DNA of 19,389 nt from Alphaproteobacteria bacterium. Its GTDB lineage: Bacteria; Pseudomonadota; Alphaproteobacteria; Rs-D84. A program made the position numbers and the translations under genes. The stretch is from positions 1 to 19,389 of the forward strand of contig JAIDLK010000010.1 in assembly GCA_029051085.1 (NCBI GenBank), written 5' to 3'. Shown here one piece after another: positions 1 to 6,746 of the stretch; the first letter of the stretch is position 1; each line of letters begins with the position of its first letter. The notes under the pieces are model-generated. The model did no database searches. It saw only the letters and a list, made by a program, of their open reading frames with translations, and was not told the origin of the DNA.

Positions 1-1
1 C

Positions 2-403
2 GCCCGTCGCGCCGCGGCCGATGGATTTATTATGGCCGCCGTAAAACATTACGTTACGCTGGTCGGTGATCGTGGTATAAAAATGTCTGGCGGCCAGCGC
101 CAACGTGTTGCAATTGCACGCGCATTTTTAAAGGATGCACCGATTTTGATTTTGGATGAGGCCACATCCGCCCTTGACAGCGAGACCGAGGCCGCCATTC
201 AGAAATCATTTGAAGAATTGGCTGAAAACCGCACAACAATCGCAATTGCCCACAGATTATCCACTTTGCGCAATATGACGCGAATAATCGTCATGCGCCA
301 TGGCAAAATAATAGAGCAGGGCACGCATCGTACATTGGTTCGGCGCCGTGGTGCATATGCGCGCCTGTGGAAAATGCAGTCCGGCGGATTTATTCAGGAA
401 TAA
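2..403 (+). CDS. ABC transporter, C-terminal ATP-binding part (5' end outside window)
   Basis: This is the last ~133 codons of an ATP-binding cassette protein. The reading frame is open from base 2, so the ATG at base 32 is internal and not the start. Visible in order are the signature loop (MSGGQRQR, in place of LSGGQ), Walker B with the catalytic Glu (ILILDEATSALD), and the H-loop His (IAIAHRLST). The C-terminal tail has an IIEQGTH motif and ends in an SGGF-containing segment. This layout is typical of type I exporters in which the membrane domain precedes the nucleotide-binding domain (MsbA/Atm1-like), which couple ATP hydrolysis to export of lipid or other substrates at the inner membrane. 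The substrate cannot be told because the membrane domain and Walker A lie upstream of the window. Stop TAA; the next gene begins 56 bases later. Confidence 0.93.
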   Translation, partial: ARRAAADGFIMAAVKHYVTLVGDRGIKMSGGQRQRVAIARAFLKDAPILILDEATSALDSETEAAIQKSFEELAENRTTIAIAHRLSTLRNMTRIIVMRHGKIIEQGTHRTLVRRRGAYARLWKMQSGGFIQE

Positions 404-443
404 AATCTGCGTATAAAATCTGATTTTATTGCAGGGCAATTTG

Positions 444-452
444 TGATATAAT
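444..452 (+). promoter_or_regulatory. Extended -10 promoter of the outer-membrane protein gene
   Basis: A TGnTATAAT extended -10 element occupies 444-452. The -35 region at 17 bp (424-429, TTTTAT) is poor, which an extended -10 can compensate for. Transcription would start near 459-460, at the second ATG of the gene, so the message would be leaderless. The ATG at 451 overlaps the -10 hexamer itself. Confidence 0.55.
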
Positions 453-459
453 GCCGAAC

Positions 460-1437
460 ATGAGAAAAAGTACATTTTATATATTATCGGTTTTATCTTG
501 TTTTGCGGCGGCGCCTGCATTCGCAAACTGGGAATATTCTGGAACATACCTTGGTGATGGATGGTATACGGATGACGGCTCGCGCTTTGTTTTGTCTGTT
601 CGCGGCGGGGCCGCATTGGGATTTGGCTCAATAAAGAATGAGGTTGGGGCCTTAACCACCGAATATTATATAAATCCCGGTGACGGTATGGTTATATCCG
701 CCGCATATTATGATGCCTGTGTTGAGGGTGGCGGCTGTGCCGGTTTTGAATATGCCGGCATGGGTGAAACGTCGGCGCTGCCCGCGGCCAAGGATTTTCA
801 AGAATATTCATTCGCCGCCGGTGCCTCGCTGGGCTGGACAATTCCCAATCGGCCTCAGTGGCGGCTTGAAATCGGCTGGGACCATATTTCAGAGGCGGAA
901 TATAACGCATCCCCATTATACGAAGGTGATTTGCACTTGGCTGGTGGCGATATAGAGGGTGTTGTTGTACATGTGCAAAGCGGCTCTATTCAATCCAAGA
1001 TAACAACGGATTTGATTAGCGCGATGGCATTCTATGATTTTTTCGACGGTCTGCAAAAGCCTGTTCGTAAAATGGTGCCATACGTTGGATTTGGTGTCGG
1101 ATATGCGGACACGACAACAACATTGAATCTGGTTGACCCATATGGGGATTTGTCCACATCGGTTGATTTACAGAATTTTGGTGAACTGGATGATTATGGT
1201 GTTTTAAATTTTTACCGCTCGGAAAACAGTTCTTCAAATATTGCCGGAATATTGGCGCTGGGTGTATCGTATGGTATAAATCAGACAATGTTTTTGGATT
1301 TTGGGGCCCGTGTTTCATATATACCAAAGATAAAATGGACACTTGAAAACAAAGACGGTACGCGTACACGTGACTGGGTTGGGGCCGAAAACATGATATA
1401 TGCAAATATAATGTTGGGGCTTCGGTTCGAATTTTAA
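460..1437 (+). CDS. Outer-membrane beta-barrel protein, P44/Msp2- or OmpA-barrel-like
   Basis: A 325-residue exported protein. It starts with a Sec signal peptide (basic MRKS, hydrophobic core, cleavage after APAFA before NWEY). The rest alternates aromatic/hydrophobic and polar residues and is rich in Gly, Tyr and Asp. It has strands such as YVGFGVGYAD and ends LGLRFEF with a C-terminal Phe, the usual recognition signal for the BAM machinery. It should therefore form a beta-barrel in the outer membrane; function (porin, adhesin or structural) is unknown. It recalls the surface antigen families of Rickettsiales and related Alphaproteobacteria, but that is inference. Two Cys in a Gly-rich loop (DACVEGGGCAG) might form a disulfide. 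I chose the ATG at 460 over 451 because the -10 hexamer overlaps 451. No Shine-Dalgarno sequence is visible. Confidence 0.8.
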   Translation: MRKSTFYILSVLSCFAAAPAFANWEYSGTYLGDGWYTDDGSRFVLSVRGGAALGFGSIKNEVGALTTEYYINPGDGMVISAAYYDACVEGGGCAGFEYAGMGETSALPAAKDFQEYSFAAGASLGWTIPNRPQWRLEIGWDHISEAEYNASPLYEGDLHLAGGDIEGVVVHVQSGSIQSKITTDLISAMAFYDFFDGLQKPVRKMVPYVGFGVGYADTTTTLNLVDPYGDLSTSVDLQNFGELDDYGVLNFYRSENSSSNIAGILALGVSYGINQTMFLDFGARVSYIPKIKWTLENKDGTRTRDWVGAENMIYANIMLGLRFEF

Positions 1438-1443
1438 AAATTA

Positions 1444-1466
1444 CCCCGCGCCTGCGGGGATTTTTT
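1444..1466. terminator. Bidirectional rho-independent terminator between omp and comM
   Basis: A CCCCGC/GCGGGG stem with loop GCCT is followed by ATTTTTT on the plus strand. It is preceded by an A-rich run that gives a U-tract on the minus strand. It separates convergent genes, and its T-run touches the comM stop codon. Confidence 0.85.
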
Positions 1467-2994
1467 ATACCTTGGTTCCAAATTTCCCGCGACCTATTTG
1501 GCGATACGACAGTGCCTCGGCCAGGTCGGAAATTTCCACATTGTCGGCCTCTCGCAAATCCGCAATGGTTCGTGCAATACGCTTAATGCGATTATATCCG
1601 CGTGCAGACATGCCCATTTTTTCCGCCGCCGTATTTAAAAAGTCTGTGGCATCTTGGGCCATGCCAACCGCCGCGTCCAGTTCCGGCCCGTCAAGATATG
1701 CGTTGATTTTGCCTTGTCTTGCGATTTGACGAGTTCTTGCGGCAATAACGCGTGCGCGGATTGTCGCACTGTCCTCGCCCGGCTCAGTATCGGCGGCTTG
1801 CTTCATTTCCCATGGGTTTACCGCATCCACATCAACATGCAAATCAATTCGGTCCAACAACGGCCCTGATATTTTGTTTTGGTATGCCTCGGCACATCGC
1901 GGGGCGCGCGAACATGACATCGCGGCGTTCCCCAAGTGCCCGCACGGGCATGGATTCATTGCCGCAATCAATTGAAAGCGTGCCGGATATGTCGCATTCC
2001 GCCGTGCGCGGGAAATCATAATTTTCCCGGACTCCATTGGCTGGCGTAAAATTTCCAATGTCGCGCGGTTAAATTCCGGCAGCTCGTCTAAAAACAATAC
2101 CCCGTTATGGGCCAGAGATATTTCGCCCGGTCGCGCATCCCCGCTGCCACCCGCCAATGCGACGGCGCTGGCGGTATGATGAATTGCACGAAATGGCCGC
2201 GTCCGTATCAGGCTGGCCCCGCCAAGGCCGCCTGCGATTGAATATATTGCCGATGTTTCCAATACTTCGTCCGCGGTCATTTCCGGTAATATTGTCGCCA
2301 GTCTTGATGCCAGCATTGTTTTTCCCGACCCCGGCGGCCCAATCATCAGCATTGCGTGGCCGCCCGCCGCGGCGATTTCCAAGGCGCGCTTTGCCGCCGC
2401 CTGGCCGTGTACGTCACGTATGTCCAGTGTTTGGGCGGCCGCCGGGGCCGCGATTTCCGGTGCAGGCGGCGGCGGTAAAATCGCACGGCCGTTAAAATGA
2501 TGAATTAGCTCCAATACATGTTGTGGCGCCAGTATGTCGGTATTTGCGGACAGTGCGGCCTCCGCCCCGCATGATGCCGGACATATCAGCCCCAATCCAT
2601 TCTTTTGTGCCCATACGCCCGCAGGCAGTACTCCATCAGTCTTAACGATTGCGCCATTCAGACCCACTTCGCCCATGATAAGGTATTTTGATAATTTGTC
2701 TTCTGGCAGGACACCTATTGCGCACATGATTGCGCACAATATCGGTAAATCAAAATGTGCACCGGATTTTTCCACGTCGGCCGGTGACAGATTCACCGTC
2801 AGCTTTTTAGGCGGCAACGACAAATTCAATGCCGCCAGCGCATTGCTGACACGTTCCGCGGATTCTTTAACCGCACGGTCGGCCAGTCCGATTATTTTAA
2901 ATTCCGGCTTTGCAAGGCCCGCGGACAGCTGCACCTGGACATCTATTTTGGTTATGTCCATGCCGTTGAATATAATGGAGTTTAAAGAAATCAT
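1465..2994 (-). CDS. comM: ComM/YifB family Mg-chelatase-like AAA+ ATPase
   Basis: A 509-residue protein, the normal length for the YifB/ComM family. The N-terminal ~170 residues form the Lon-protease-like (ChlI N) domain, with the family's LSPADVEKSGAHFDLPI region around residues 69-85. The AAA+ core follows, with Walker A GPPGSGKT at 219-226 and Walker B VLFLDELPEF near 299-308. Next comes a Cys-rich NPCPCG segment with further Cys (residues ~348-367), then the C-terminal Mg_chelatase_C helical domain. In Haemophilus and Vibrio, ComM is a hexameric branch-migration helicase that aids integration of DNA during natural transformation; it is also common in bacteria not known to be competent. 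No competence gene is in this window, so a general recombination role is equally possible. ATG at 2994 has no Shine-Dalgarno sequence but has a TATAAT 8 nt upstream. Confidence 0.95.
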   Translation of the reverse strand: MISLNSIIFNGMDITKIDVQVQLSAGLAKPEFKIIGLADRAVKESAERVSNALAALNLSLPPKKLTVNLSPADVEKSGAHFDLPILCAIMCAIGVLPEDKLSKYLIMGEVGLNGAIVKTDGVLPAGVWAQKNGLGLICPASCGAEAALSANTDILAPQHVLELIHHFNGRAILPPPPAPEIAAPAAAQTLDIRDVHGQAAAKRALEIAAAGGHAMLMIGPPGSGKTMLASRLATILPEMTADEVLETSAIYSIAGGLGGASLIRTRPFRAIHHTASAVALAGGSGDARPGEISLAHNGVLFLDELPEFNRATLEILRQPMESGKIMISRARRNATYPARFQLIAAMNPCPCGHLGNAAMSCSRAPRCAEAYQNKISGPLLDRIDLHVDVDAVNPWEMKQAADTEPGEDSATIRARVIAARTRQIARQGKINAYLDGPELDAAVGMAQDATDFLNTAAEKMGMSARGYNRIKRIARTIADLREADNVEISDLAEALSYRQIGRGKFGTKV

Positions 2995-3002
2995 ATTTTC
3001 AT

Positions 3003-3029
3003 ATTATAGCTTGCGCAATTTTAATTCAA
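3003..3029 (-). promoter_or_regulatory. comM promoter, close to the start codon
   Basis: On the minus strand TATAAT (3008-3003) lies 8 nt before the comM ATG. A TTGAAT at 3029-3024 gives a 15-bp spacer, so the -35 call is weak. It overlaps the divergent lepB promoter. A leaderless or near-leaderless comM transcript is predicted. Confidence 0.5.
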
Positions 3030-3039
3030 GTTCTAAAAT
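3011..3039 (+). promoter_or_regulatory. lepB-rnc promoter (TTGCGC-17-TAAAAT)
   Basis: TTGCGC at 3011-3016 and TAAAAT at 3034-3039 are separated by exactly 17 bp. The predicted start, near 3046, leaves a ~20-nt leader containing the AAGGACGG ribosome binding site of lepB. Confidence 0.7.
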
Positions 3040-3066
3040 ACCGGCAAAACCAAAGGACGGAAAAGT

Positions 3067-3942
3067 ATGCCAAAGAATAAAAATGTTGCGCGCGAGTGGT
3101 TTAATACACTGTTTTACGGCGCGCTGATTGCAATCGTTTTCAGAAGCTTTTTATTAGAGCCGTTTAATATTCCGTCCGGGTCAATGATACCTACATTGCA
3201 TATTGGTGACCATATTTTTGTTGAAAAGTGGGCATACGGTTATTCGCGTTATTCTTTCCCGTTCGGGTCTTGGAAAATGTGGAACGGTCGCTTTTTTGCA
3301 AAAGAACCCAAAATGGGTGATGTGATTGTTTTTCGCAATCCTGTTAACGAATCCCAAGATTATGTAAAACGTTTAATAGGGCTGCCGGGTGATACGGTAC
3401 AGATGATTGACGGCCGCCTGTACATAAACGGCCAGATTGTCCCGCGCGATAATCCGCGCCCGTATATTGTGGCCGTTTTGCCGAAATCATTGCGCAGTGT
3501 CGGCTATTACGAAGGCAGCATGGCAATAAAAGGCAATCGTATCTGGATTGATAACGAACCGGCGCCATTTAACTATACCATTGAATATAAATCGGAACGC
3601 TATTGCAAAACATATGCCGGGGCATGCGGTGTTGCGCGCGTAACGGAGTATACGGAAACGCTGCCAAATGGCGTGGCGCACAGTATTATTGAATACGCAG
3701 ATAATGCAATGTTTGACAACACGCCGGCATATACCGTTCCCGATGGACATCTGTTCTTTATGGGTGATAACCGTGATAACAGTGGCGACAGCCGTGCCGA
3801 TATCGGCTTTGTTTCGCGTGATTATGTCCTGGGCAAGGTTTGGTTTGTCTGGTACTCTCATAATTATTATTCACCGATGTTGGCAATCTGGAACTGGGGT
3901 AATAAGATGCGTTGGTCGCGTTTCGGGATGGGGATAAACTAA
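3067..3942 (+). CDS. lepB: Signal peptidase I
   Basis: A 291-residue type I signal peptidase (S26), which removes Sec and Tat signal peptides on the periplasmic face of the inner membrane. One N-terminal membrane segment (about residues 13-30) is followed by box B, PSGSMIPTL, with nucleophile Ser39. The general base is Lys101 in DYVKRLIGLPGD, and box E is FMGDNRDNSGDSR. Both members of the Ser/Lys dyad are present, so it should be active. A strong ribosome binding site (AAGGACGG) lies 7-15 nt before the ATG. It is followed after 2 nt by rnc, the usual alphaproteobacterial lepB-rnc order, so the two are certainly co-transcribed. Its clients in this window include the outer-membrane protein, the M23 peptidase, the choloylglycine hydrolase and two of the operon enzymes. 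Confidence 0.97.
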   Translation: MPKNKNVAREWFNTLFYGALIAIVFRSFLLEPFNIPSGSMIPTLHIGDHIFVEKWAYGYSRYSFPFGSWKMWNGRFFAKEPKMGDVIVFRNPVNESQDYVKRLIGLPGDTVQMIDGRLYINGQIVPRDNPRPYIVAVLPKSLRSVGYYEGSMAIKGNRIWIDNEPAPFNYTIEYKSERYCKTYAGACGVARVTEYTETLPNGVAHSIIEYADNAMFDNTPAYTVPDGHLFFMGDNRDNSGDSRADIGFVSRDYVLGKVWFVWYSHNYYSPMLAIWNWGNKMRWSRFGMGIN

Positions 3943-3944
3943 GT

Positions 3945-4577
3945 ATGGAAAAATTAAATTATACATTTAACAACCCTGTTTTGCTGGAATTGGCCCTTAC
4001 GCAAAGCGGTGTTGATGCGTCCAAAAATAACGAGCGGCTGGAGTTTGTTGGTGACCGCGTTCTGGGGTTAACTGTTGGGGCAATGCTGTATGAAATGTTC
4101 CCACGGGAATCCGAAGGGGAACTGGCGCGTCGTCATGCCATGCTGGTCTCTACCGAGACATTGGCGGATGTTGCGATTGAAATAGGGTTGGACAAACTTG
4201 TTCGCCATGGTCATATGACCGCCGGGCGGATGCGTCATGTATGGGCGAACGCGATGGAGGCCGTATTTGGTGCAATCTTTCTTGACGGGGGATTTGATGC
4301 GGCGCGTGATGTTATAATGCATCTGTGGCGTAATATTGCATCTCGTGATGTTGTCGCACCCAAAGATGCAAAGAGTGCACTTCAGGAGCTGGTTCAAAAG
4401 CGTGCATCGGGTGACCTGCCGGAATACGAATATACGGAACCCGTCGGGGCATCACATAATCCTGTTTTTACGGTGCGTGTAACCGCACTTGGGAAAAGCG
4501 CCACGGCCAAGGGGGCGTCTAAAAAAGAAGCGTCGACGGCGGCCGCGGCCGAGTTGTTGAAAATTCTTGCAATTTAA
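3945..4577 (+). CDS. rnc: Ribonuclease III
   Basis: A 210-residue double-strand-specific endoribonuclease that processes rRNA precursors and structured mRNAs. The RNase III domain has NERLEFVGDRVLGL (Glu30, Glu33, Asp37 matching E. coli Glu38, Glu41, Asp45) and a SEGEL segment. The second metal-binding motif reads WANAMEAVFGAIFLDGG. Here the residue matching E. coli Asp114 is Asn102, while the essential Glu (Glu105, E. coli Glu117) is kept. The C-terminal ~68 residues form a dsRNA-binding domain (DAKSALQELVQ to the KKEAS-AAAAELL helix). The ATG at 3945 was chosen over an upstream in-frame one at 3912 because the latter lies inside lepB. A GGGATGGGGA ribosome binding site sits in the lepB 3' end. 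The protein is slightly shorter than the ~225 residues usual for the family. Confidence 0.96.
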   Translation: MEKLNYTFNNPVLLELALTQSGVDASKNNERLEFVGDRVLGLTVGAMLYEMFPRESEGELARRHAMLVSTETLADVAIEIGLDKLVRHGHMTAGRMRHVWANAMEAVFGAIFLDGGFDAARDVIMHLWRNIASRDVVAPKDAKSALQELVQKRASGDLPEYEYTEPVGASHNPVFTVRVTALGKSATAKGASKKEASTAAAAELLKILAI

Positions 4578-4595
4578 GGTTGCGCAAGTTAAAAT
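4567..4595 (+). promoter_or_regulatory. secG promoter (TTGCAA-17-TAAAAT)
   Basis: TTGCAA at 4567-4572 (inside the rnc 3' end) and TAAAAT at 4590-4595 are 17 bp apart. A TTGCGCAA octamer lies in the spacer at 4580-4587. The predicted start, near 4602, gives a short leader with a GGAAAAG ribosome binding site before secG. Confidence 0.65.
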
Positions 4596-4619
4596 CGACC
4601 CATAATCAAAGGAAAAGTT

Positions 4620-4946
4620 ATGTTCACAATTTTACTGGTTTGCTTAATTGTTGTTGCTGTTTTAATGACAGGTATTATTTTGTTACAAAAGTCTGAGGGC
4701 AGTGGCATGTCCGGTTCTTCTGCGGCATCCATGTTTGGTGGCGCATTAACCGGTGCGGCGGCCGGTAACTTCTTAACCAAGATAACCGCATGGCTGGCAA
4801 CGTTGTTCTTTGTTTTGTGTGCCGCATTGGCTTTGGTGTCGGCAAAATCCGATATGGCGGCACGTCAAAGTGATTTGCGCCAGGAAATTTTGATTCAGGA
4901 AAGCGCGGATGCGGCATCCCAACCCGCGCCGGCGGCTGCGGAATAA
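4620..4946 (+). CDS. secG: Protein translocase subunit SecG
   Basis: A 108-residue inner-membrane protein with the two-helix SecG layout. The first helix is near residues 2-22. A conserved cytoplasmic loop follows (LLQKSEGSGMSGSS, then a Gly/Ala-rich stretch including FGG), and the second helix runs from about residue 53 to 75. A charged, Ala/Pro-rich C-terminal tail follows, of the kind common in Alphaproteobacteria. SecG is the accessory subunit of the SecYEG channel and stimulates SecA-driven export. Its ribosome binding site is AAAGGAAAAG. It has its own promoter and ends at a strong terminator, so it is probably monocistronic. The G/S-rich loop and position of both helices make the call safe despite low complexity. 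Confidence 0.93.
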   Translation: MFTILLVCLIVVAVLMTGIILLQKSEGSGMSGSSAASMFGGALTGAAAGNFLTKITAWLATLFFVLCAALALVSAKSDMAARQSDLRQEILIQESADAASQPAPAAAE

Positions 4947-4980
4947 AACAAGACGCATGTTTGCCCGGGCTCTGGGCAAT

Positions 4981-5008
4981 AAAAAAACGCCCATTCGGGC
5001 GTTTTTTT
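4981..5008. terminator. Bidirectional terminator between secG and the 76-aa gene
   Basis: A 12-bp stem made of an A7 run plus CGCCC (4981-4992) pairs with GGGCG plus a T7 run (4997-5008), loop ATTC. It is preceded by a second small hairpin, TTGCCC/GGGCAA, around 4962-4980. It serves convergent transcripts. Confidence 0.9.
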
Positions 5009-5237
5009 ATTTCTTTTTCGAAACACGCTTTGGCGCAGGCTTCGGTGCATTTTCATTTTTAAACTGTTTATACAGCATTTCAAGGCATGTATATCCGATT
5101 AGTGCCGAACCCGCCGTAATCAAACCGGGCAACAGGCCGTCCGAGAATATTGCAAACAGAATAATCGCCGCAACCAATACAACGGTATAGCCAATGTTTT
5201 TGGCCAATACATTCAAGATTTTTTCAAGTGTTTTCAT
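5007..5237 (-). CDS. Small two-helix membrane protein of unknown function
   Basis: A 76-residue protein I do not recognise. After a short amphipathic N-terminus (MKTLEKILNVLAKN) there are two hydrophobic segments, about residues 16-31 and 35-52, separated by a short SDGLLPG turn. A Lys/Pro-rich cytoplasmic-looking tail ends in KRVSKKK. The predicted topology is a helical hairpin with both ends inside by the positive-inside rule. The start at 5237 is set by a GAAGGAAAAA ribosome binding site and a promoter directly upstream; the frame is open further upstream but that part covers the promoter and terminator. It is transcribed on its own, between the terminator of the 252-aa gene and that shared with secG. 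No function can be assigned. Confidence 0.7.
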   Translation of the reverse strand: MKTLEKILNVLAKNIGYTVVLVAAIILFAIFSDGLLPGLITAGSALIGYTCLEMLYKQFKNENAPKPAPKRVSKKK

Positions 5238-5267
5238 TTTAGATTTTTCCTTCGTTTGGATAGTTGC

Positions 5268-5297
5268 ATTATATATGAATTGATAATCTTTGCGCAA
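5268..5297 (-). promoter_or_regulatory. Promoter of the 76-aa membrane protein gene (TTGCGC-18-TATAAT)
   Basis: On the minus strand TTGCGC (5297-5292) and TATAAT (5273-5268) are 18 bp apart. They lie directly after the terminator of the upstream gene and ~30 nt before the ATG with its GAAGGA site. Confidence 0.7.
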
Positions 5298-5300
5298 GAG

Positions 5301-5329
5301 AAAAACCGGGGTCGCATTGCGACCCCGGT
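5301..5329 (-). terminator. Terminator of the 252-aa repeat protein gene
   Basis: A perfect 11-bp stem (5305-5315 with 5319-5329, core CCGGGGTCGC) has a 3-nt loop and is followed on the minus strand by TTTTT (5305-5301). Confidence 0.85.
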
Positions 5330-5350
5330 GGGGGAAATACATATGTTCTT

Positions 5351-6109
5351 TTACAGTATTACCTGGCCGCCCAGTCGTGCGGTACGCGGAATCGGACCGA
5401 ACGATGAACGCGGTGATACGTAAATGTTGCCTGTGACGACAAAGTCTCCGCAAAACTGCAGCATTTCAACGTCGCGCAGGAACAGATTGCCGCGAACGAC
5501 AGTGCCGCATGGCAGTGTATATTTGCGCATATTTTGCAAGTACAGATTTCCGTTTACTTGGACGCCGTCGGTCAGTACCGGCTGGGCCCCGCGACGGTCA
5601 ATGATAATATCGCCGTTAAGCTGTTTGGGTGCCGCGGCACGTACATGTACCGTATTTGCAACCGTAACAGTGTGGGATACATATTTGCGTGTCTTTACAT
5701 CACGCTTCAGCGGCAGCGTCTGGCGCTGTGGCTGGACCTGTGCCTGTGCTGGTGCGGATTCTTCGGTCACAGTTACCTGCTTCTTTTCCGGCACTACCGC
5801 CACTGCGGGGGCATCGGCAACAATAACCACTGATTTTTTATTACAGCCAACTATATCGATAACCAGCAATGAAAACAGCACGATAATCGCAACCAGCAGC
5901 GTCAGATTAACCAAGCCGACTAAATCAATACTGCGAATCCATGCCCATACGAGGCTTGCCATTTTTGCAATCATGCGAAAAGGCCGGCATATAATGCTCC
6001 GAACACGGGCCCAAAAAGTGTTATTCTTGCGCTTTGTGCGTGCGGATTTGCGAACTTTTTTACGCTCTACGCGACGTGCGGCGATTTTTAACTTTAATTC
6101 TTTGAACAT
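5351..6109 (-). CDS. Membrane-anchored protein with ~20-residue VxGNLxL repeats
   Basis: A 252-residue protein of unknown function with three parts. Residues 1-60 are strongly basic (clusters of Arg/Lys), so cytoplasmic. One membrane helix spans about 62-88 (LVNLTLLVAIIVLFSLLVID). After it comes a Val/Pro/Gln/Ala-rich linker to ~160, and then a repeat domain at 164-252. There the motif V-x-G-N-[LI]-x-[LIV] recurs with its Gly at 166, 187, 207, 227 and 248, a period of 20-21 residues, with LP-x-G or similar between copies. This suggests a small stacked beta-solenoid, reminiscent of bactofilins or of LPxGLxVxGxLxL repeat proteins, placed outside the inner membrane. A role as an envelope scaffold is inference only. 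Ribosome binding site AAGGGG; own promoter and terminator. Confidence 0.75.
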   Translation of the reverse strand: MFKELKLKIAARRVERKKVRKSARTKRKNNTFWARVRSIICRPFRMIAKMASLVWAWIRSIDLVGLVNLTLLVAIIVLFSLLVIDIVGCNKKSVVIVADAPAVAVVPEKKQVTVTEESAPAQAQVQPQRQTLPLKRDVKTRKYVSHTVTVANTVHVRAAAPKQLNGDIIIDRRGAQPVLTDGVQVNGNLYLQNMRKYTLPCGTVVRGNLFLRDVEMLQFCGDFVVTGNIYVSPRSSFGPIPRTARLGGQVIL

Positions 6110-6137
6110 ATCTGCCCCTTATTTATAGTATGCAGAC

Positions 6138-6165
6138 ATAATAACCCAAAAGAAATATTTGTCAA
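6138..6165 (-). promoter_or_regulatory. Promoter of the repeat protein gene (TTGACA-16-TATTAT)
   Basis: On the minus strand a consensus TTGACA (6165-6160) is 16 bp from TATTAT (6143-6138). A second TTGACA lies at 6178-6173. The ~25-nt leader carries AAGGGGCAG. An alternative pair, TTGGGT-16-TATAAA, lies slightly downstream and would put the start inside the ribosome binding site. Confidence 0.6.
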
Positions 6166-6210
6166 TATATTTTGTCAAAAAAATATTTAGTCTATTTTTT
6201 TTCTGCGTTT

Positions 6211-6696
6211 TCAAGCCAGAGGGGACTTTTCCAACTTTAACAGCGTTTGTTTTATATCCGTGCCCGCCGCATACCCGGTCATTGTTCCGCCGGTGCCCAA
6301 AACGCGATGACATGGAATTATAATCAGTATCGGATTACGCCCAACGGCGCCGCCCACAGCTCGCGGGTGCGCATTCAGTTGATTTGCAATATCGCCATAT
6401 GTTCTGGTCTTGCCATATGGTATGGTGCACAGGGCGCTCCATACACGCTGCTGAAAATCAGTGCCGCGCGGTCGCAGCGGCAGGTCGCATCCCATTGTCG
6501 TTTTGCTGTTAAAATATGCGTCCAACCATTTGGATGCTTCGATAAATATGGGATGGTTATCATATATGGCCATATTTTTATCTGCCCCGACTGCGTAATA
6601 TTTTTGATTTTCAATCCATAACCCTGTCAGCGCTATATCATCGCACTCCATCAGCAAACGTCCAACCGGGGAATTATAATATGTATAATAGCTCAT
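6211..6696 (-). CDS. ogt: Methylated-DNA-[protein]-cysteine S-methyltransferase
   Basis: A 161-residue O6-alkylguanine-DNA alkyltransferase. The C-terminal domain is canonical: FQQRVWSALCTIPYGKTRTYGDIA (about residues 81-104), RAVGGAVGRNP with the recognition-helix Arg, and the active-site PCHRV with acceptor Cys129. The N-terminal domain (1-75) is short and matches the Ogt type without an Ada part. It repairs O6-methylguanine and O4-methylthymine by irreversible transfer of the alkyl group to Cys129. The stop is TGA, the only TGA stop among the complete genes here. The ATG has no Shine-Dalgarno sequence. It lies only 15 nt beyond the terminator of the upstream hydrolase operon, leaving little room for a promoter, so transcription by read-through is possible. 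Confidence 0.95.
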   Translation of the reverse strand: MSYYTYYNSPVGRLLMECDDIALTGLWIENQKYYAVGADKNMAIYDNHPIFIEASKWLDAYFNSKTTMGCDLPLRPRGTDFQQRVWSALCTIPYGKTRTYGDIANQLNAHPRAVGGAVGRNPILIIIPCHRVLGTGGTMTGYAAGTDIKQTLLKLEKSPLA

Positions 6697-6711
6697 ATAT
6701 ACATCAGTAAT

Positions 6712-6740
6712 AAAAAGCCTGGCACAAGTCCAGGCTTTTT
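6712..6740 (-). terminator. Terminator of the three-gene hydrolase operon
   Basis: An 11-bp stem, AAAAAGCCTGG (6712-6722) with CCAGGCTTTTT (6730-6740), has a 7-nt loop. The A-run gives the U-tract on the minus strand. It lies 6 nt after the last operon gene and 15 nt before ogt. Confidence 0.85.
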
Positions 6741-6746
6741 ACATGG

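Noticed and set aside
412..428. AT-only inverted repeat ATAAAATC/GATTTTAT after the ABC gene as a terminator.
   Set aside because: The stem has one G-C pair and a 1-nt centre, too weak and too tight for a terminator hairpin.
451..459. Upstream ATG of the outer-membrane protein gene.
   Set aside because: It overlaps the TATAAT hexamer and would lie upstream of the predicted transcription start; the ATG at 460 also gives a better signal peptide.
1016..1405. Long antisense reading frames, for example opposite the outer-membrane protein, comM, ATPase and groEL.
   Set aside because: They lack promoters, ribosome binding sites and recognisable domains and are the expected by-product of biased codon use in the real genes.
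3011..3018. TTGCGCAA palindrome, repeated at 4580 and 5290, as a common operator.
   Set aside because: At two of the sites it coincides with a well-spaced -35 hexamer, so promoter consensus explains it more simply; the copy near 266 is inside a coding region.
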